The notes beneath the pieces are model-generated. The model saw nothing but the letters and a program-made list of their open reading frames with translations, searched no databases and was not told where the DNA came from. Below are positions 9,441 through 18,941 of a stretch of DNA of 64,000 nucleotides, in pieces. Both the position numbers and the translations under genes were made by a program. Source of the DNA: Bacillota bacterium (GTDB taxonomy: Bacteria > Bacillota > Desulfotomaculia > Desulfotomaculales > VENG01); assembly GCA_009711705.1 (NCBI GenBank), contig VENG01000019.1, forward strand, positions 1-64,000, read 5' to 3'. Position 1 is the stretch's first letter. Each line of letters begins with the position of its first letter.

Positions 9441-10292
9441 TTATAATACTTCCACTAACGTACATAAAAATACTAAAATGCTTAATATTCCGTTCAGGTT
9501 AAAGAATGCTAGCCCAGCCCGGCTCATGTCTTGAGGTGAAATTAACCTGTGCTGATAAAACAGAATTCCTATGGCTAAGATAATTCCTAACATATATGCC
9601 AGGCCAAGATCTAAGAAAATACCAGCCAGTAGGAACATCGCCGGGGCTACAATATGGCATAACGATGAAACAGTTAGAGCCCGGGCTATGCCGAATTTTG
9701 CAGGGATGGAATACAATCCTTCCTGACGATCGAATTCCCGGTCGTCACACGCATAAATTATGTCAAAGCCGGCTACCCAAAAAGCTACACCGATACCAAT
9801 TAAAATGGGTGCCGGGTGAAAAGAACCGGCAATAGCAATCCATGCACCTAGAGGTGCCAGACCAAGTGCCGCACCTAGAAAAAGATGGCATGTCCATGTG
9901 AACCGTTTGGTATAAGAATATAGAACTAATATAGCCACCGCAATAGGAAAGAGTTGGAAGGCTAGGGTGCTCAATTGATATGCTGATATAATCAATAATC
10001 CAAATGATAGGAATGTATAAACTAAAACTTCTTTAACCGAAAGAATTCTTTTCGGAATAGCTCTATCCCTCGTGCGCGGGTTTTTTGCATCAATTTGCCT
10101 ATCTATGACACGGTTTAAAGACATGGCTGCTGTTCGAGCCCCTATCATGGCTAAAGTGATCCATATCAAATCGTGAGTCGATGGAATTTGCCTTTCCACC
10201 AGTAAGGCCCCTACGTAGGCAAAGGGCAGAGCAAAAACAGTGTGCTCAAACTTAATCATTTGCAGAAATAATTTAAACTTATTTAATACCAT
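9441..10292 (-). CDS. mqnP: UbiA-type prenyltransferase, MqnP-like
   Basis: A 283-residue integral membrane prenyltransferase with about eight membrane segments. Both aspartate-rich motifs are seen: NRVIDRQIDAKNPRT near residue 60 and DIIYACDDREFDRQEG near residue 175. In this operon it most likely prenylates 1,4-dihydroxy-6-naphthoate for menaquinone; the general family also includes 4-hydroxybenzoate prenyltransferases. Its start overlaps the end of the UbiD-like gene by 14 bases with GGAAG ahead of the ATG. Confidence 0.88.
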   Translation of the reverse strand: MVLNKFKLFLQMIKFEHTVFALPFAYVGALLVERQIPSTHDLIWITLAMIGARTAAMSLNRVIDRQIDAKNPRTRDRAIPKRILSVKEVLVYTFLSFGLLIISAYQLSTLAFQLFPIAVAILVLYSYTKRFTWTCHLFLGAALGLAPLGAWIAIAGSFHPAPILIGIGVAFWVAGFDIIYACDDREFDRQEGLYSIPAKFGIARALTVSSLCHIVAPAMFLLAGIFLDLGLAYMLGIILAIGILFYQHRLISPQDMSRAGLAFFNLNGILSILVFLCTLVEVL

Positions 10293-11718
10293 ATTGCTTC
10301 CACTTCCTGTCCACCAGGTGCTTTACATCCTCGATCATGGTTATATCATCAGGCCAATCCCTAGTGTGCCCTTCAGAAGGCCACTTTTGTGTGGCGTCGA
10401 TCCCCATTTTGCTTCCGAAATTGGGCAGGGGGGACGAATGATCCAGTGCATCCAAAGGACCTTTTACGATGGTTGTATCTCTTTCCGGATCTATATTATT
10501 AAAGACGCGCCACATTACCTCGGAAAGGTTTTGTACGTCAACGTTTTCATCCACTACAATTATTAATTTAGCCAGCATCATAAGACCCAGCCCCCAAAGG
10601 GCGGACATTACCTTTTGAGCTTGTCCGGGGTATGTTTTTCGAATAGATACAATAACACAGTTATGAAAAACTCCCTCCGGAGGCATGTTGATGTCCTTGA
10701 CCTCGGGGAGCTGCAATTGCATCAGCGGTAAAAAAATACGTTCGGTAGCCTTACCCATGTATGCATCTTCCATGGGTGGGCGCCCTACAATTGTAGCTGG
10801 GTAGATAGGCTTTTTGCGGTGCGTAATGCAGGTCAAATGGAAAACGGGATATTGGTCCGCAAGTGAATAATAGCCGGTATGGTCACCAAAAGGGCCCTCT
10901 AATCGAGTTTCATCAGGATCTACATATCCTTCTAAAACTATTTCGGAGTGAGCCGGCACTTCCATGTCAACGGTTTCACATTTTACCATTTCCACCGGCT
11001 CTTTGCGGAGAAAACCGGCAAACAAAATCTCGTCAATTCCAGGTGGCAGAGGTGCCGTTGCCGAGTAAATGCTGGCCGGATCGCCTCCTATGGCTACAGC
11101 TACCGGCATCTTTTCTCCTATTTTTCTGTAATGCTCAGCGGCCCCTTTGTGTATATGCCAGTGCATCCCTGTGGTGCAGCTGTCAAAAATCTGCATTCTG
11201 TACATACCTACATTACGGTGCCCTGTTTCCGGATCCTTTGTAAAAACCAGCGGTAGTGTTACGAATGGCCCTCCATCCATCGGCCAGCAAGTCAGTACAG
11301 GCAATTTATCTAATGAAGGGTTATCCGTAATAACTACTTCCTTGCATGGCCCGCTTTTAACAACTTTGGGCATAAAGGAAGAGATTTGTGCTAATTTAGG
11401 CAGTGCTTTTAATTTATCCATAAAAGACGAGGGCATTTCCGGTGGCTGTAGATAGCTCATTAAGTCTGTGCCGATTTCGTCCAGGTGGTTTACGTTTAAG
11501 GCCATGGCCATACTTTTCATTGAGCCGAAAGCGTTGGTCAGCACGGGCATGTCATATCCCTTAACGTTTTCAAAAAGGAGAGCAGGACCACCGGACTTGC
11601 TTACCCGGTCCGTAATTTCCGTAATTTCGAATTTGGGATCTACTTCCACCTTTATACGCCTTAACAAATTTTGTTTCTCTAAAGCTGCAATGAAATCGCG
11701 TAGATCTTTGTGTGCCAA
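10279..11718 (-). CDS. mqnL: UbiD-family decarboxylase, MqnL-like
   Basis: A 479-residue decarboxylase of the UbiD family, which needs prenylated FMN. Characteristic segments include GDPASIYSATAPLP, LEGPFGDHTGYYS and the C-terminal GIDATQKWPSEGH. In the futalosine route it would remove the ring carboxylate after prenylation. The start is TTG with GAAGG eight bases ahead. No UbiX-type flavin prenyltransferase gene was found in this window. Confidence 0.88.
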   Translation of the reverse strand: MAHKDLRDFIAALEKQNLLRRIKVEVDPKFEITEITDRVSKSGGPALLFENVKGYDMPVLTNAFGSMKSMAMALNVNHLDEIGTDLMSYLQPPEMPSSFMDKLKALPKLAQISSFMPKVVKSGPCKEVVITDNPSLDKLPVLTCWPMDGGPFVTLPLVFTKDPETGHRNVGMYRMQIFDSCTTGMHWHIHKGAAEHYRKIGEKMPVAVAIGGDPASIYSATAPLPPGIDEILFAGFLRKEPVEMVKCETVDMEVPAHSEIVLEGYVDPDETRLEGPFGDHTGYYSLADQYPVFHLTCITHRKKPIYPATIVGRPPMEDAYMGKATERIFLPLMQLQLPEVKDINMPPEGVFHNCVIVSIRKTYPGQAQKVMSALWGLGLMMLAKLIIVVDENVDVQNLSEVMWRVFNNIDPERDTTIVKGPLDALDHSSPLPNFGSKMGIDATQKWPSEGHTRDWPDDITMIEDVKHLVDRKWKQYGIK

Positions 11719-11739
11719 TGGAAGTACCTTCTTTCCTTA

Positions 11740-12471
11740 TTATTGGTTCGTTGGCTTTGTTCCCACGTGAACAGTGGCAATCCCACCGGTAAGTTCGAAG
11801 TAAACAGCGTCCAACAATTGGAGCCGGGCAAAAAGATTTCTGATTTCTTTTTGGTGAGGGAATATCTTAACGGAATTGGGAAGGTAACTATAAGGCCCGT
11901 TCTGGCCAATGCCTATTTTCCCCAACAGCGGTACTAAACGATTAAAATACAAATAATAAACCTGTTTAAAAACCGGTACACTTGGTTTTGAAAGTTCGAG
12001 AGATACAACTTTTCCTCCTGGTTTGACTACCCTTCTCATTTCATTGATAGTCTTTTCTACATCGGGTACGTTGCGTAACGCAAATCCAATGGTGGCACAG
12101 TCGAAGGTGTTATCTGCAAAAGGCAACTGGATGGCATTACCCTGAACTAATTCAATACAATTCCTTAAAGGAAATTTTGATATATTCTCATGGGCTTTAG
12201 CTAACATGTTTTCGCAAAAGTCCAGTCCAACTATTGTTCCCTTGGAACCACCTGTCTTTGCCAGTTCCATAGTTAACATGCCTGTCCCACAGCAGATATC
12301 AAGGGCTGATCCTCCTGCGGTGAGCCCGGTTTTTTCAACCGCAAAACGCCTCCAATACTTATCCCTGTTTAGGCTCAAAGTAGTGTTAAGGAGGTCATAA
12401 CGGTGGGCAATAGAAGAGAAAATAGCATGGACATATTGTTCCTTGTTTCTGTATTGGGGCGGGATTTCCAT
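11740..12471 (-). CDS. menG: Demethylmenaquinone methyltransferase
   Basis: A 243-residue SAM-dependent C-methyltransferase (MenG/UbiE) for the last step of menaquinone synthesis. N-terminal YVHAIFSSIAHRYDLLNTTLS and the SAM loop DICCGTGMLTMELA fit the family, as does NVPDVEKTINEMRRVVKPGG. It is the second gene of the mqn operon. Confidence 0.92.
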   Translation of the reverse strand: MEIPPQYRNKEQYVHAIFSSIAHRYDLLNTTLSLNRDKYWRRFAVEKTGLTAGGSALDICCGTGMLTMELAKTGGSKGTIVGLDFCENMLAKAHENISKFPLRNCIELVQGNAIQLPFADNTFDCATIGFALRNVPDVEKTINEMRRVVKPGGKVVSLELSKPSVPVFKQVYYLYFNRLVPLLGKIGIGQNGPYSYLPNSVKIFPHQKEIRNLFARLQLLDAVYFELTGGIATVHVGTKPTNQ

Positions 12472-12487
12472 TTACTTTTTGCTCCTT

Positions 12488-13279
12488 TCAGCTGCCAATT
12501 GCGTTTTGTTTGACTATGCTGGGCATATCTTTTTGCAACTGATCTAAAAGGTTTCGTAATATTTGGTGGTACTTATTTTGGGGAAGTTTTTTTAATGAAA
12601 TGCCAGCCTTTTCTAAGTGTAATACTATATTGTTTACATCAACTCTGTTTTCGATTAACCCGTAAGCCGTACCAAGTTCCCGGGCAAATTCCTGAACGTT
12701 TAATTGATCCTCAGTACTGGTGCCGGCTAGCTCTGAAGATATTCTGCAGCCGGTTTCAAAGAGGGTACCTGTTTCCTTGTATGTAATTTCTTGCTGTAGA
12801 GAGATTATTTTATTTTCATTACTATTTTCATTACTATAGGGGTTCGAGGCTTTCCGCCTTAATATGCCCCCTTCGTGTATTGAGCATATCACTTGCGATA
12901 AGGGACCAAGATATTTTGCTAGTTCCGCGTTACAAAGTGAAGTGAAAAATTTTCCGTATAAATAGTCCCCTACCAGCACCGGAAATTGACTTCCGTCTTT
13001 AGGGCCTTTGTCTTCTTTCTGGTCCTCGTTGATTCGGAAATGAATACTAGACGCCATGTAGATGAATTGCACTACAGCAGCCAGTGCGATGACCTGGTTA
13101 CTTATATAATTAAAGAGCCTGCCGGACAGGATTACCGTGGCAGGACGGATTATTGAATTAAGGGAAGTAGTTTCCAGGTGGGCATAAGAGTTCAGGTGGC
13201 CGGCTTTTATTATGTATTCTTTTTGCAACATAGCATTAACTGCTTCCAGCTCTTTAGTAATTGGTTTAAATATCGACAT
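12488..13279 (-). CDS. Degenerate polyprenyl-synthase-like protein (HepS/HEPPP component 1 type)
   Basis: A 263-residue helical protein with the outline of a trans-isoprenyl diphosphate synthase but without its catalytic acids. Where the first DDxxD should sit the sequence reads SSIHFRINEDQ, and the second site reads AYGLIENRVDV. A family-like segment around VLVGDYLYGKFF remains. It may be the non-catalytic subunit of a heterodimeric synthase making the menaquinone tail, which fits its place as first gene of the mqn operon; no catalytic subunit is nearby. The start MSIFKP is chosen because GGGAGGG and AAGG precede it; the open frame extends 28 codons further upstream. Confidence 0.7.
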   Translation of the reverse strand: MSIFKPITKELEAVNAMLQKEYIIKAGHLNSYAHLETTSLNSIIRPATVILSGRLFNYISNQVIALAAVVQFIYMASSIHFRINEDQKEDKGPKDGSQFPVLVGDYLYGKFFTSLCNAELAKYLGPLSQVICSIHEGGILRRKASNPYSNENSNENKIISLQQEITYKETGTLFETGCRISSELAGTSTEDQLNVQEFARELGTAYGLIENRVDVNNIVLHLEKAGISLKKLPQNKYHQILRNLLDQLQKDMPSIVKQNAIGS

Positions 13280-13350
13280 TTTTCCTTGCCCTCCCATCGT
13301 TTTAACCTTAATTATATTCGGGATATTAAATGGATTTCCTTCTGGGAGGC

Positions 13351-13402
13351 ATAAAAAAAGCAATGGCCTTGCAATTGCTTAGTTCCATTGCAAGGCCATG
13401 CT
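13351..13402 (-). terminator. Strong terminator of speD
   Basis: Long near-perfect inverted repeat (arms around ATGGCCTTGCAAT / ATTGCAAGGCCAT) followed on the minus strand by CTTTTTTTAT. It separates speD from the mqn operon. Confidence 0.88.
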
Positions 13403-13438
13403 AACCTTTCCCTATCTCACTAAAGATAAATATCCCCC

Positions 13439-13819
13439 CTACATATTAACTACTGACTTCTGCTCAGCTTCATTCGGAATTCCTCGTTTAGATTCCGTGG
13501 CAGAAATCTGCTTGGCATCAAAATGTTCTGTGAGATAATTACAAGCGTCCCAGGGATCCACCTTATCACCGCAAGTAAATACGTCTACTGCAGCATACCC
13601 AAGCTCGGGCCACGTGTGAATGGCCAGGTGGGATTCGGAAATAACCACCACACCGCTTATTCCTTGCGGGCTGAATTTATGGAAGACAAATTCTCTTACT
13701 TCGGCGCCGGCTTCAAGCGCAGCGTTAATCATAATGCGTTCCACTTTCTGGATGTTATTCAGTATATCGAAGTCACATCCATAAATTTCAGCTAAAACAT
13801 GGCGGCCCAAATTTTTCAT
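13439..13819 (-). CDS. speD: S-adenosylmethionine decarboxylase proenzyme
   Basis: A 126-residue pyruvoyl enzyme of the short bacterial SpeD class that makes decarboxylated SAM for polyamine synthesis. Autocleavage is expected between E62 and S63 in [14 protein letters not shown]63 becomes the pyruvoyl group. [13 protein letters not shown] holds the catalytic Cys. GGGGGAG lies ahead of the ATG. It is a single-gene transcript with its own promoter and terminator; no spermidine synthase gene is adjacent. Confidence 0.95.
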   Translation of the reverse strand: MKNLGRHVLAEIYGCDFDILNNIQKVERIMINAALEAGAEVREFVFHKFSPQGISGVVVISESHLAIHTWPELGYAAVDVFTCGDKVDPWDACNYLTEHFDAKQISATESKRGIPNEAEQKSVVNM

Positions 13820-13902
13820 ATTAGGTATCTCCCCCTTTTTTTAATTATTGGGAATAGTATCCCCCCTGTTTAAAATAGATTGGCCGATTCCAATCAACGT
13901 CA

Positions 13903-13930
13903 ATTTTAACACAATCTCTAAGATTGTCAA
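13903..13930 (-). promoter_or_regulatory. SigA-type promoter of speD
   Basis: On the minus strand TTGACA is followed after 16 bases by TAAAAT, about 85 bases ahead of the speD start. The match to sigma-A consensus is good at both boxes. Confidence 0.7.
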
Positions 13931-14005
13931 TAAAACATTTGACTTTAGCTGATTAGAGTAGATGAAGACAATATAACTCTGTATTATGAGCATATTCATC
14001 ATAAT

Positions 14006-14764
14006 TCATGCAATTACATGGTTGTTTAAAGCGCCTATTCCTTCAACAAACACGGTTACTTCATCTCCCACATGTAGCGGTCCTACCCCCGAAGGTGTAC
14101 CGGTAAGAATAACGTCACCCGGTAATAATGTCATTATATGCGAAATAAAACTCACCAGTTCGTAAACGCTGAATATGAGGTTTTCCGTATTGGATTTTTG
14201 TCGTACTTCACCGTTAACTTGTAGGTTGATATGCAGGTTTGAAGGATCTAATTCAGTATTAATGTACGGCCCCAATGGTGAAAAAGTGTCAAAGGATTTA
14301 GCTCTGGTCCACTGCCCGTCTTTTGTCTGTAAGTCTCTAGCGGTAATATCGTTGGCACAGGTTAAACCCAAAATATGCTCTGGGGTTTTTTTAACGGGTA
14401 TGTTTTTTGCAATTTTGCCTATTACAACTGCTAATTCGGCCTCGTAATCAACCTGTTTACTCGTGGCAGGGTATACTACCGGCATTTTATGGCCGGTTAT
14501 TGCCGAGGGGGGCTTTAAAAAGAGTACGGGTTCTTCAGGAACGGGCACTGAGAATTCTTCGGCGTGGTCACGGTAATTTAACCCCACGCAAATCACTTTT
14601 GTAGGCAGGCATGGGGGCATTATTTGAATTTCTTCCGGTAAAAAGAACTTTCCTGTCAAGCTTTGTAAATCATGTGGAGTTTTTAATTCGTAGATTTTTT
14701 GCTCATTAGGGTCTAAGTTTCCGTAAAACCGCTTACCATTGAAGCTGAACCTTCCGATTAACAT
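14006..14764 (-). CDS. Fumarylacetoacetate hydrolase family protein
   Basis: A 252-residue FAH-superfamily enzyme (hydrolase or decarboxylase of acylpyruvate-like or 2-hydroxyhepta-dienedioate-like substrates). The core VICVGLNYRDHAEE, the metal ligands in VDYEAELAVVIG and ANDITARDLQ, and TGTPSGVG near the end are intact. Specificity cannot be read from sequence. The ATG has GAAGGAT ahead, inside the last codons of the upstream membrane-protein gene, so the two are coupled. Confidence 0.88.
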   Translation of the reverse strand: MLIGRFSFNGKRFYGNLDPNEQKIYELKTPHDLQSLTGKFFLPEEIQIMPPCLPTKVICVGLNYRDHAEEFSVPVPEEPVLFLKPPSAITGHKMPVVYPATSKQVDYEAELAVVIGKIAKNIPVKKTPEHILGLTCANDITARDLQTKDGQWTRAKSFDTFSPLGPYINTELDPSNLHINLQVNGEVRQKSNTENLIFSVYELVSFISHIMTLLPGDVILTGTPSGVGPLHVGDEVTVFVEGIGALNNHVIA

Positions 14765-14765
14765 A

Positions 14766-17021
14766 TTATCCTTCCTTCGCAGAAATGTTTTGAAGTACCA
14801 AGTATATCAGGGGATATACTACAAAGATCATAGCGGTTGCCGCGGCGACTACACCGGAATCGTTAAACACAAAAGCTAAAATGCTCCCGACAAGTACTCC
14901 GGCCAAGCCTTTGTACAAAAGAGGGTGCTTTTGACGGATCAATTGCATGATACCACTGGGTCGATAGAAAAGCAGGGCGAGGCAACCCAGGCTGGCCAGG
15001 AAAACCCGGCTCCAAATGGTATAACGTATTAATTTAATATTCATAGATACTTTCCGTGAAATAATATTAATAATTTCATCTGCTCCACCGGAAAGGATAA
15101 GGGTTGCAGTGCGGCCTATATGCGATTGCATGGCAACGGGTCTACTGAAGTCATATAAGATAAAACCAAGTACTACTAGTACTACTCCTAAACAAACCAG
15201 AAGGATTGAACGCAGGGTAATTTTTACATTCATCAGCAGAAGGGCAGTTACCAAAAAGGCGCCTACCGACGCTATGGTGCCGCCTACGTTTGTACCAAAG
15301 TGTGGTGCAGCAATTACATATGCGGCAAGTATAAAATACAGGCATACTGCAACCAGCAGTGAACGTCTATACTTGGCAAACTGGGTAAACAAAGATGTGG
15401 TAGCGATTAGTGTAGACCCGATTAGAATTCCCATATACTCGTTGCCCAATCCGTAGAACCTTGCACCCATAATGGGGTCATACCCGAGTAAAGATGTTTT
15501 TTGTAAAGGAGCTCCTATCAGAAGATCAATTAAGATTAATATGCTGGTCAAACCAGTTATAAAGATAAAAGGCATTAGGTTCCCTAAACGCCCCAATTGT
15601 ACAGCGATAACCATAAGAATCGAAATAATTGCCAGTAGCAAAGCAATTAGAAAAAAGGGTGACGGTGTTGGAAACAAGGACAGTAGCAGTGTGGCAACCG
15701 GGAAAGATATAACTGCTAACATTACCGGCTTTAAGATACTTAATGCCAAAGACTTTTTCCAAAAGATGAATATTAGGGATGCTCCCAGTAAGATCAGTTG
15801 AATAGATACATAGGTTTGTAAAATTGGCCTTCGCCAGTCATAAGTTAAAACCAGTTGTTCTTGCAAACCGGCAAGGGCCGACAATGAATATCCAACTGGC
15901 ATAATTTGGACGGCCTGACCTGTTATGCCGGACGGAGCGTCAATGTCCATAAACTCCAGAATTGTAGGCATTAGGTCAGTGTTTCGCATGATACCGGGGC
16001 GCTTTGTTGTTGGAGAAATAATAAGACCGTCGTTTATGCCGTTACCAGCCAGAATAACCGGAGTTAGCAGGTTATTGCCTTTAACCGTATTTCCACCGGG
16101 TGTGGGTGAAATAATTGTTAATAGGTCCCGCTTCAGGTTAAGGTGTTGAATCAGTTGGCCTATAAATTTGTCCATCCGCAGCATTGATTTTTCTCTTAGC
16201 CCCGGTATCAAAGAATCAAAGATCATATTTCCTGCATCCTCAATGCGGGAAAGGTCGCCTATATCAATAACTACGAGGCGAACATCCTGGGGTAATGATG
16301 TGAATTGGTTGAGAATGTTTACATAGTTTGTTCTGTACCCCCCGGGGAAAGCCTTGTCATCTAGAAGTGCACCGCCGCCGATCATCCCGGTGTCTACAAT
16401 TCCTTTGTTATCCATGGCCAGAAGAGTAGCCTGGCGCTTCAGTCCTGCAATACTGTCGGAGTTTCCGAGAACTGCTGCTTTGATTCCGGCCTGGTTTAGT
16501 TTTTTACCTAGAGTACCGGGTTCTATAGCGTAAGGAGAATCATTATTTGAATAAACTATTTTGGCGATGTCAATGTGCACAATGGAGTCTGCCGGAGGTA
16601 ATTTTCCTGTTCTTTGCTTGTAAATATCCCGGGCCAGCCCTCCTTGAAGTATGCTTTGGGCGGTAAATGCAGAATCTGCCGTTCCTGGAGCGAGCAGCGG
16701 AACGCCAGAACCGATGGTCAAATGCGTATTCGCAGGAATGTCTCTGCCGCTGGTTCTACAGTTCATTAGGCCAACTGTGTAATTCTCGGCCAGCGATTGC
16801 AAGTTGGGTAAGTCTGTATTTGCCCAGTCATCAATACTTGTCCGGTCCGCTATGATAATGACAACCCGGCCGGCTTGGTCTTGATATACAGGTGTAACCG
16901 GCGCGGAAACGCCACCGGACGGTGCCACAGGGGCGGGAACATTATAATTATTGGCCGCTGCCGGCTGGCATATCAAAATGGAGATAAAGCATGCCAGTAA
17001 TAAGAACCAAAAATGTCGCAT
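14766..17021 (-). CDS. Multispanning membrane protein with alkaline-phosphatase-like ectodomain
   Basis: About 751 residues when started at the ATG at 17021, which gives a signal-anchor peptide (MRHFWFLLLACFIS). The first half is an extracytoplasmic domain resembling the alkaline phosphatase/phosphoglyceromutase superfamily (VVIIIADRTS, TRTSGRDIPANTHLTIGSG, LVVIDIGDLS). The second half has about ten membrane helices. Function unknown. The nearest Shine-Dalgarno, GGAGGA, is 13 bases from the ATG, longer than usual. The frame is open further upstream but that part looks non-coding. Confidence 0.7.
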   Translation of the reverse strand: MRHFWFLLLACFISILICQPAAANNYNVPAPVAPSGGVSAPVTPVYQDQAGRVVIIIADRTSIDDWANTDLPNLQSLAENYTVGLMNCRTSGRDIPANTHLTIGSGVPLLAPGTADSAFTAQSILQGGLARDIYKQRTGKLPPADSIVHIDIAKIVYSNNDSPYAIEPGTLGKKLNQAGIKAAVLGNSDSIAGLKRQATLLAMDNKGIVDTGMIGGGALLDDKAFPGGYRTNYVNILNQFTSLPQDVRLVVIDIGDLSRIEDAGNMIFDSLIPGLREKSMLRMDKFIGQLIQHLNLKRDLLTIISPTPGGNTVKGNNLLTPVILAGNGINDGLIISPTTKRPGIMRNTDLMPTILEFMDIDAPSGITGQAVQIMPVGYSLSALAGLQEQLVLTYDWRRPILQTYVSIQLILLGASLIFIFWKKSLALSILKPVMLAVISFPVATLLLSLFPTPSPFFLIALLLAIISILMVIAVQLGRLGNLMPFIFITGLTSILILIDLLIGAPLQKTSLLGYDPIMGARFYGLGNEYMGILIGSTLIATTSLFTQFAKYRRSLLVAVCLYFILAAYVIAAPHFGTNVGGTIASVGAFLVTALLLMNVKITLRSILLVCLGVVLVVLGFILYDFSRPVAMQSHIGRTATLILSGGADEIINIISRKVSMNIKLIRYTIWSRVFLASLGCLALLFYRPSGIMQLIRQKHPLLYKGLAGVLVGSILAFVFNDSGVVAAATAMIFVVYPLIYLVLQNISAKEG

Positions 17022-17125
17022 AGTAGGTATATGTTCCTCCAAATAAAGGATGTCTTTTAAACATTTTAACGTTTTTGATCCCTGAAGACCAGCAATTAAA
17101 TGATAAATTTTTTGTATAAAGATAA

Positions 17126-17156
17126 AGCGGGTACGGTTTTCATCACCGTACCCGCT
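17126..17156. terminator. Terminator after the ferredoxin operon
   Basis: An 11-bp stem AGCGGGTACGG/CCGTACCCGCT. On the minus strand it is followed by TTTATCTTTAT and on the plus strand by a T-rich stretch. It overlaps the stop codon of the small gene at 17143. Confidence 0.75.
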
Positions 17157-17289
17157 GATCTTTATCTTTTTTTGTTTTCTTATTTTGGGATCGCACCTCT
17201 TCCACCTTATTAAAATATTCGGCCATTTCCAGAAATCCCGACGAGTTGGCATTGATGTTTAATTTTTGTTCCTTTTCTTTATTATCCAT
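17143..17289 (-). CDS. Small charged protein downstream of ferredoxin
   Basis: A 48-residue reading frame starting eight bases after the ferredoxin stop, with GAGGAC ahead of its ATG. It has a central FLEMAEYFNKVEEVRS helix and a very basic Lys/Arg tail. Its last codons lie in the terminator stem. Tight coupling supports a real gene. Not recognised. Confidence 0.5.
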   Translation of the reverse strand: MDNKEKEQKLNINANSSGFLEMAEYFNKVEEVRSQNKKTKKDKDQRVR

Positions 17290-17296
17290 ATGCTTA

Positions 17297-17485
17297 TCAG
17301 TCCTCAGAAATAGCGTCGGTAGGACAGCTTTCCATCGCTTCTTGAGCCTGATCTTCAAGATTGCTTGGAATATCATCCACAGTTGCATGGGCCTTTTCTT
17401 GGTCGTTCCAGTCAAAAACTTCCGGACAAGTATCCACGCAGGCCCCGCAGCTAATACAAAGATCCTGGTCTACTTCCATTTTCAT
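17297..17485 (-). CDS. Ferredoxin, single [4Fe-4S] type
   Basis: A 62-residue ferredoxin. Cluster ligands are the Cys of CISCGAC and the distal ESCPTDAI; a further Cys in VDTCPEVF follows the first motif, as in two-cluster proteins, but the second full motif is missing, so one cluster is expected. The start at 17485 has GGAGGTG ahead of it. It is followed by a small basic gene and is divergent from the 17628 gene. Partner enzyme unknown. Confidence 0.88.
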   Translation of the reverse strand: MKMEVDQDLCISCGACVDTCPEVFDWNDQEKAHATVDDIPSNLEDQAQEAMESCPTDAISED

Positions 17486-17627
17486 TGGAAAAACACCTCC
17501 AGCTATATTATGGCAACTATAGTTTGGCACTGTACTAAATAAATTATGCTAAATATTTTTGCAGGCTTGACATTCGCGGTATTCAGCGGGTATGTTTACT
17601 TGAACGGTATATTGGAGGGGAATATTA

Positions 17628-18140
17628 ATGCGCAAATGGATGGTAATGCTTTTTATTGGACCAGGCTTATTTTTCATTTTTTATTGGTTGTTGACACAAG
17701 GGAACACAGATGTTCCTATCCCCAAGACCTCTCTACCCAAGTCATACAAATTGTCAGGCCAAATGGTCGCTGCGCAAAACGGTAGAATAAAAGCCGGTCT
17801 TTCCGGCCGTACCATATTAATTGAGGATTTAGTTATCGGTAATAATAATCGTGTTATGGTTGAAGCCGGAAAAGTTTTTTTGGTAATCCCGGTTTTTACT
17901 GATAGTTTTACGCCAGGCATAAAAGATTTTGAGTTGATAGATGCAAGGGGAATAAAATATCTCCCCTTGGAAGTCAAGGAAGAATACATTGCCCAAGCAA
18001 CCCGCATTTCGAAAGATACAGTCCCCAAGAACATGACAGTGCTTTATCTATTGTTTAAGGTTAAAATGGACGTGGAAGAGTATTATCTTCTATTGCATGA
18101 CGGTACAAAGGATATTGCCTGGTATTTTAACTTGAAATGA
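17628..18140 (+). CDS. Membrane-anchored protein, unknown
   Basis: A 170-residue protein with one N-terminal hydrophobic anchor (MVMLFIGPGLFFIFYWLL) and a beta-rich extracytoplasmic part. GGAGGGG lies seven bases ahead of the ATG. It is one of the few plus-strand genes in this part and is divergent from the ferredoxin gene and convergent with the 18149 gene. Not recognised. Confidence 0.65.
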   Translation: MRKWMVMLFIGPGLFFIFYWLLTQGNTDVPIPKTSLPKSYKLSGQMVAAQNGRIKAGLSGRTILIEDLVIGNNNRVMVEAGKVFLVIPVFTDSFTPGIKDFELIDARGIKYLPLEVKEEYIAQATRISKDTVPKNMTVLYLLFKVKMDVEEYYLLLHDGTKDIAWYFNLK

Positions 18141-18148
18141 GTTGTATA

Positions 18149-18868
18149 CTATTCCAGATAGGAATCCACCTGGGCCTCAATGGAAACTATTTCTTGCTCG
18201 GTGAGTTCACGATTAAGTAGCTTTTTGAGGGCGTTTATCGAAGCCCCAATAGCTACCCTCCTGATATCTACTTCAGAGCTTTTTTCTGCTGGCCGTGGTT
18301 CAGTTTTATTTATGTATTTTGCTGAGGGCAAACCCGAAGTCGCATTGCCAGACCCGGTATTTCCCGTTATCATACTAAAGTCAAAGTTAGCTTCTTGGCT
18401 GTCTAGCCGTTCCTTTTCAATTTCACCGGTTTCCCGGTCCGGGGTATGGACGGACGATGATGCTGAGGATGCTTTTTCAGGTGAGAATGTATTTACATTT
18501 TCCTCCGCGCGGAATGATGAAACTATTCCCTCGTCAGTAGACGGAACGAACTCTTCTTCTGAAATTGCCGCCTCTTCCTGTTCCTTCTTTTTTTGCAATC
18601 GCCGCTCTTTCGCCTGTTCTTTTTTCTTGACGTAGCTTGAAAAGGCGCCGGCTATTTCTTCTTCGACCTTTGACATCTCAACTTTATGCTGCTCCACGAA
18701 GATAGAGCTTTGTTCTGTCTTTCCTTCGAGCATATCTATTAAATCTATTTGATTAGCAATTAATGCCTGTAACGATGGGGAAACTTTAATAGGCACCCGT
18801 CCCAGTTCTTTGTCAGCTTCATGCCCGGAAGGAGTTAGTGTAACTTCCTGCTTACTATTCTTAGCCAA
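18149..18868 (-). CDS. Charged, partly disordered protein, unknown
   Basis: A 239-residue soluble protein starting at TTG with GAGGTGG ahead. It has an N-terminal helical part, a Lys/Glu-rich coiled coil around residues 70-100 (KKKEQAKERRLQKKKEQEEA), a low-complexity Ser/Glu middle, and a conserved-looking C-terminal helical segment (IGASINALKKLLNRELTEQE). No family was recognised. Confidence 0.6.
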   Translation of the reverse strand: MAKNSKQEVTLTPSGHEADKELGRVPIKVSPSLQALIANQIDLIDMLEGKTEQSSIFVEQHKVEMSKVEEEIAGAFSSYVKKKEQAKERRLQKKKEQEEAAISEEEFVPSTDEGIVSSFRAEENVNTFSPEKASSASSSVHTPDRETGEIEKERLDSQEANFDFSMITGNTGSGNATSGLPSAKYINKTEPRPAEKSSEVDIRRVAIGASINALKKLLNRELTEQEIVSIEAQVDSYLE

Positions 18869-18941
18869 GTTAAACCACCTCTGCTTTAATTATTATAGTT
18901 TTAAACATGATTTGCCATGATGGACAGCATTTCTCATTATG

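Noticed and set aside
17143..17415. A 90-residue gene overlapping ferredoxin
   Set aside because: Its first 42 codons lie antiparallel in frame to ferredoxin coding; only the last 48 codons have their own start signals.
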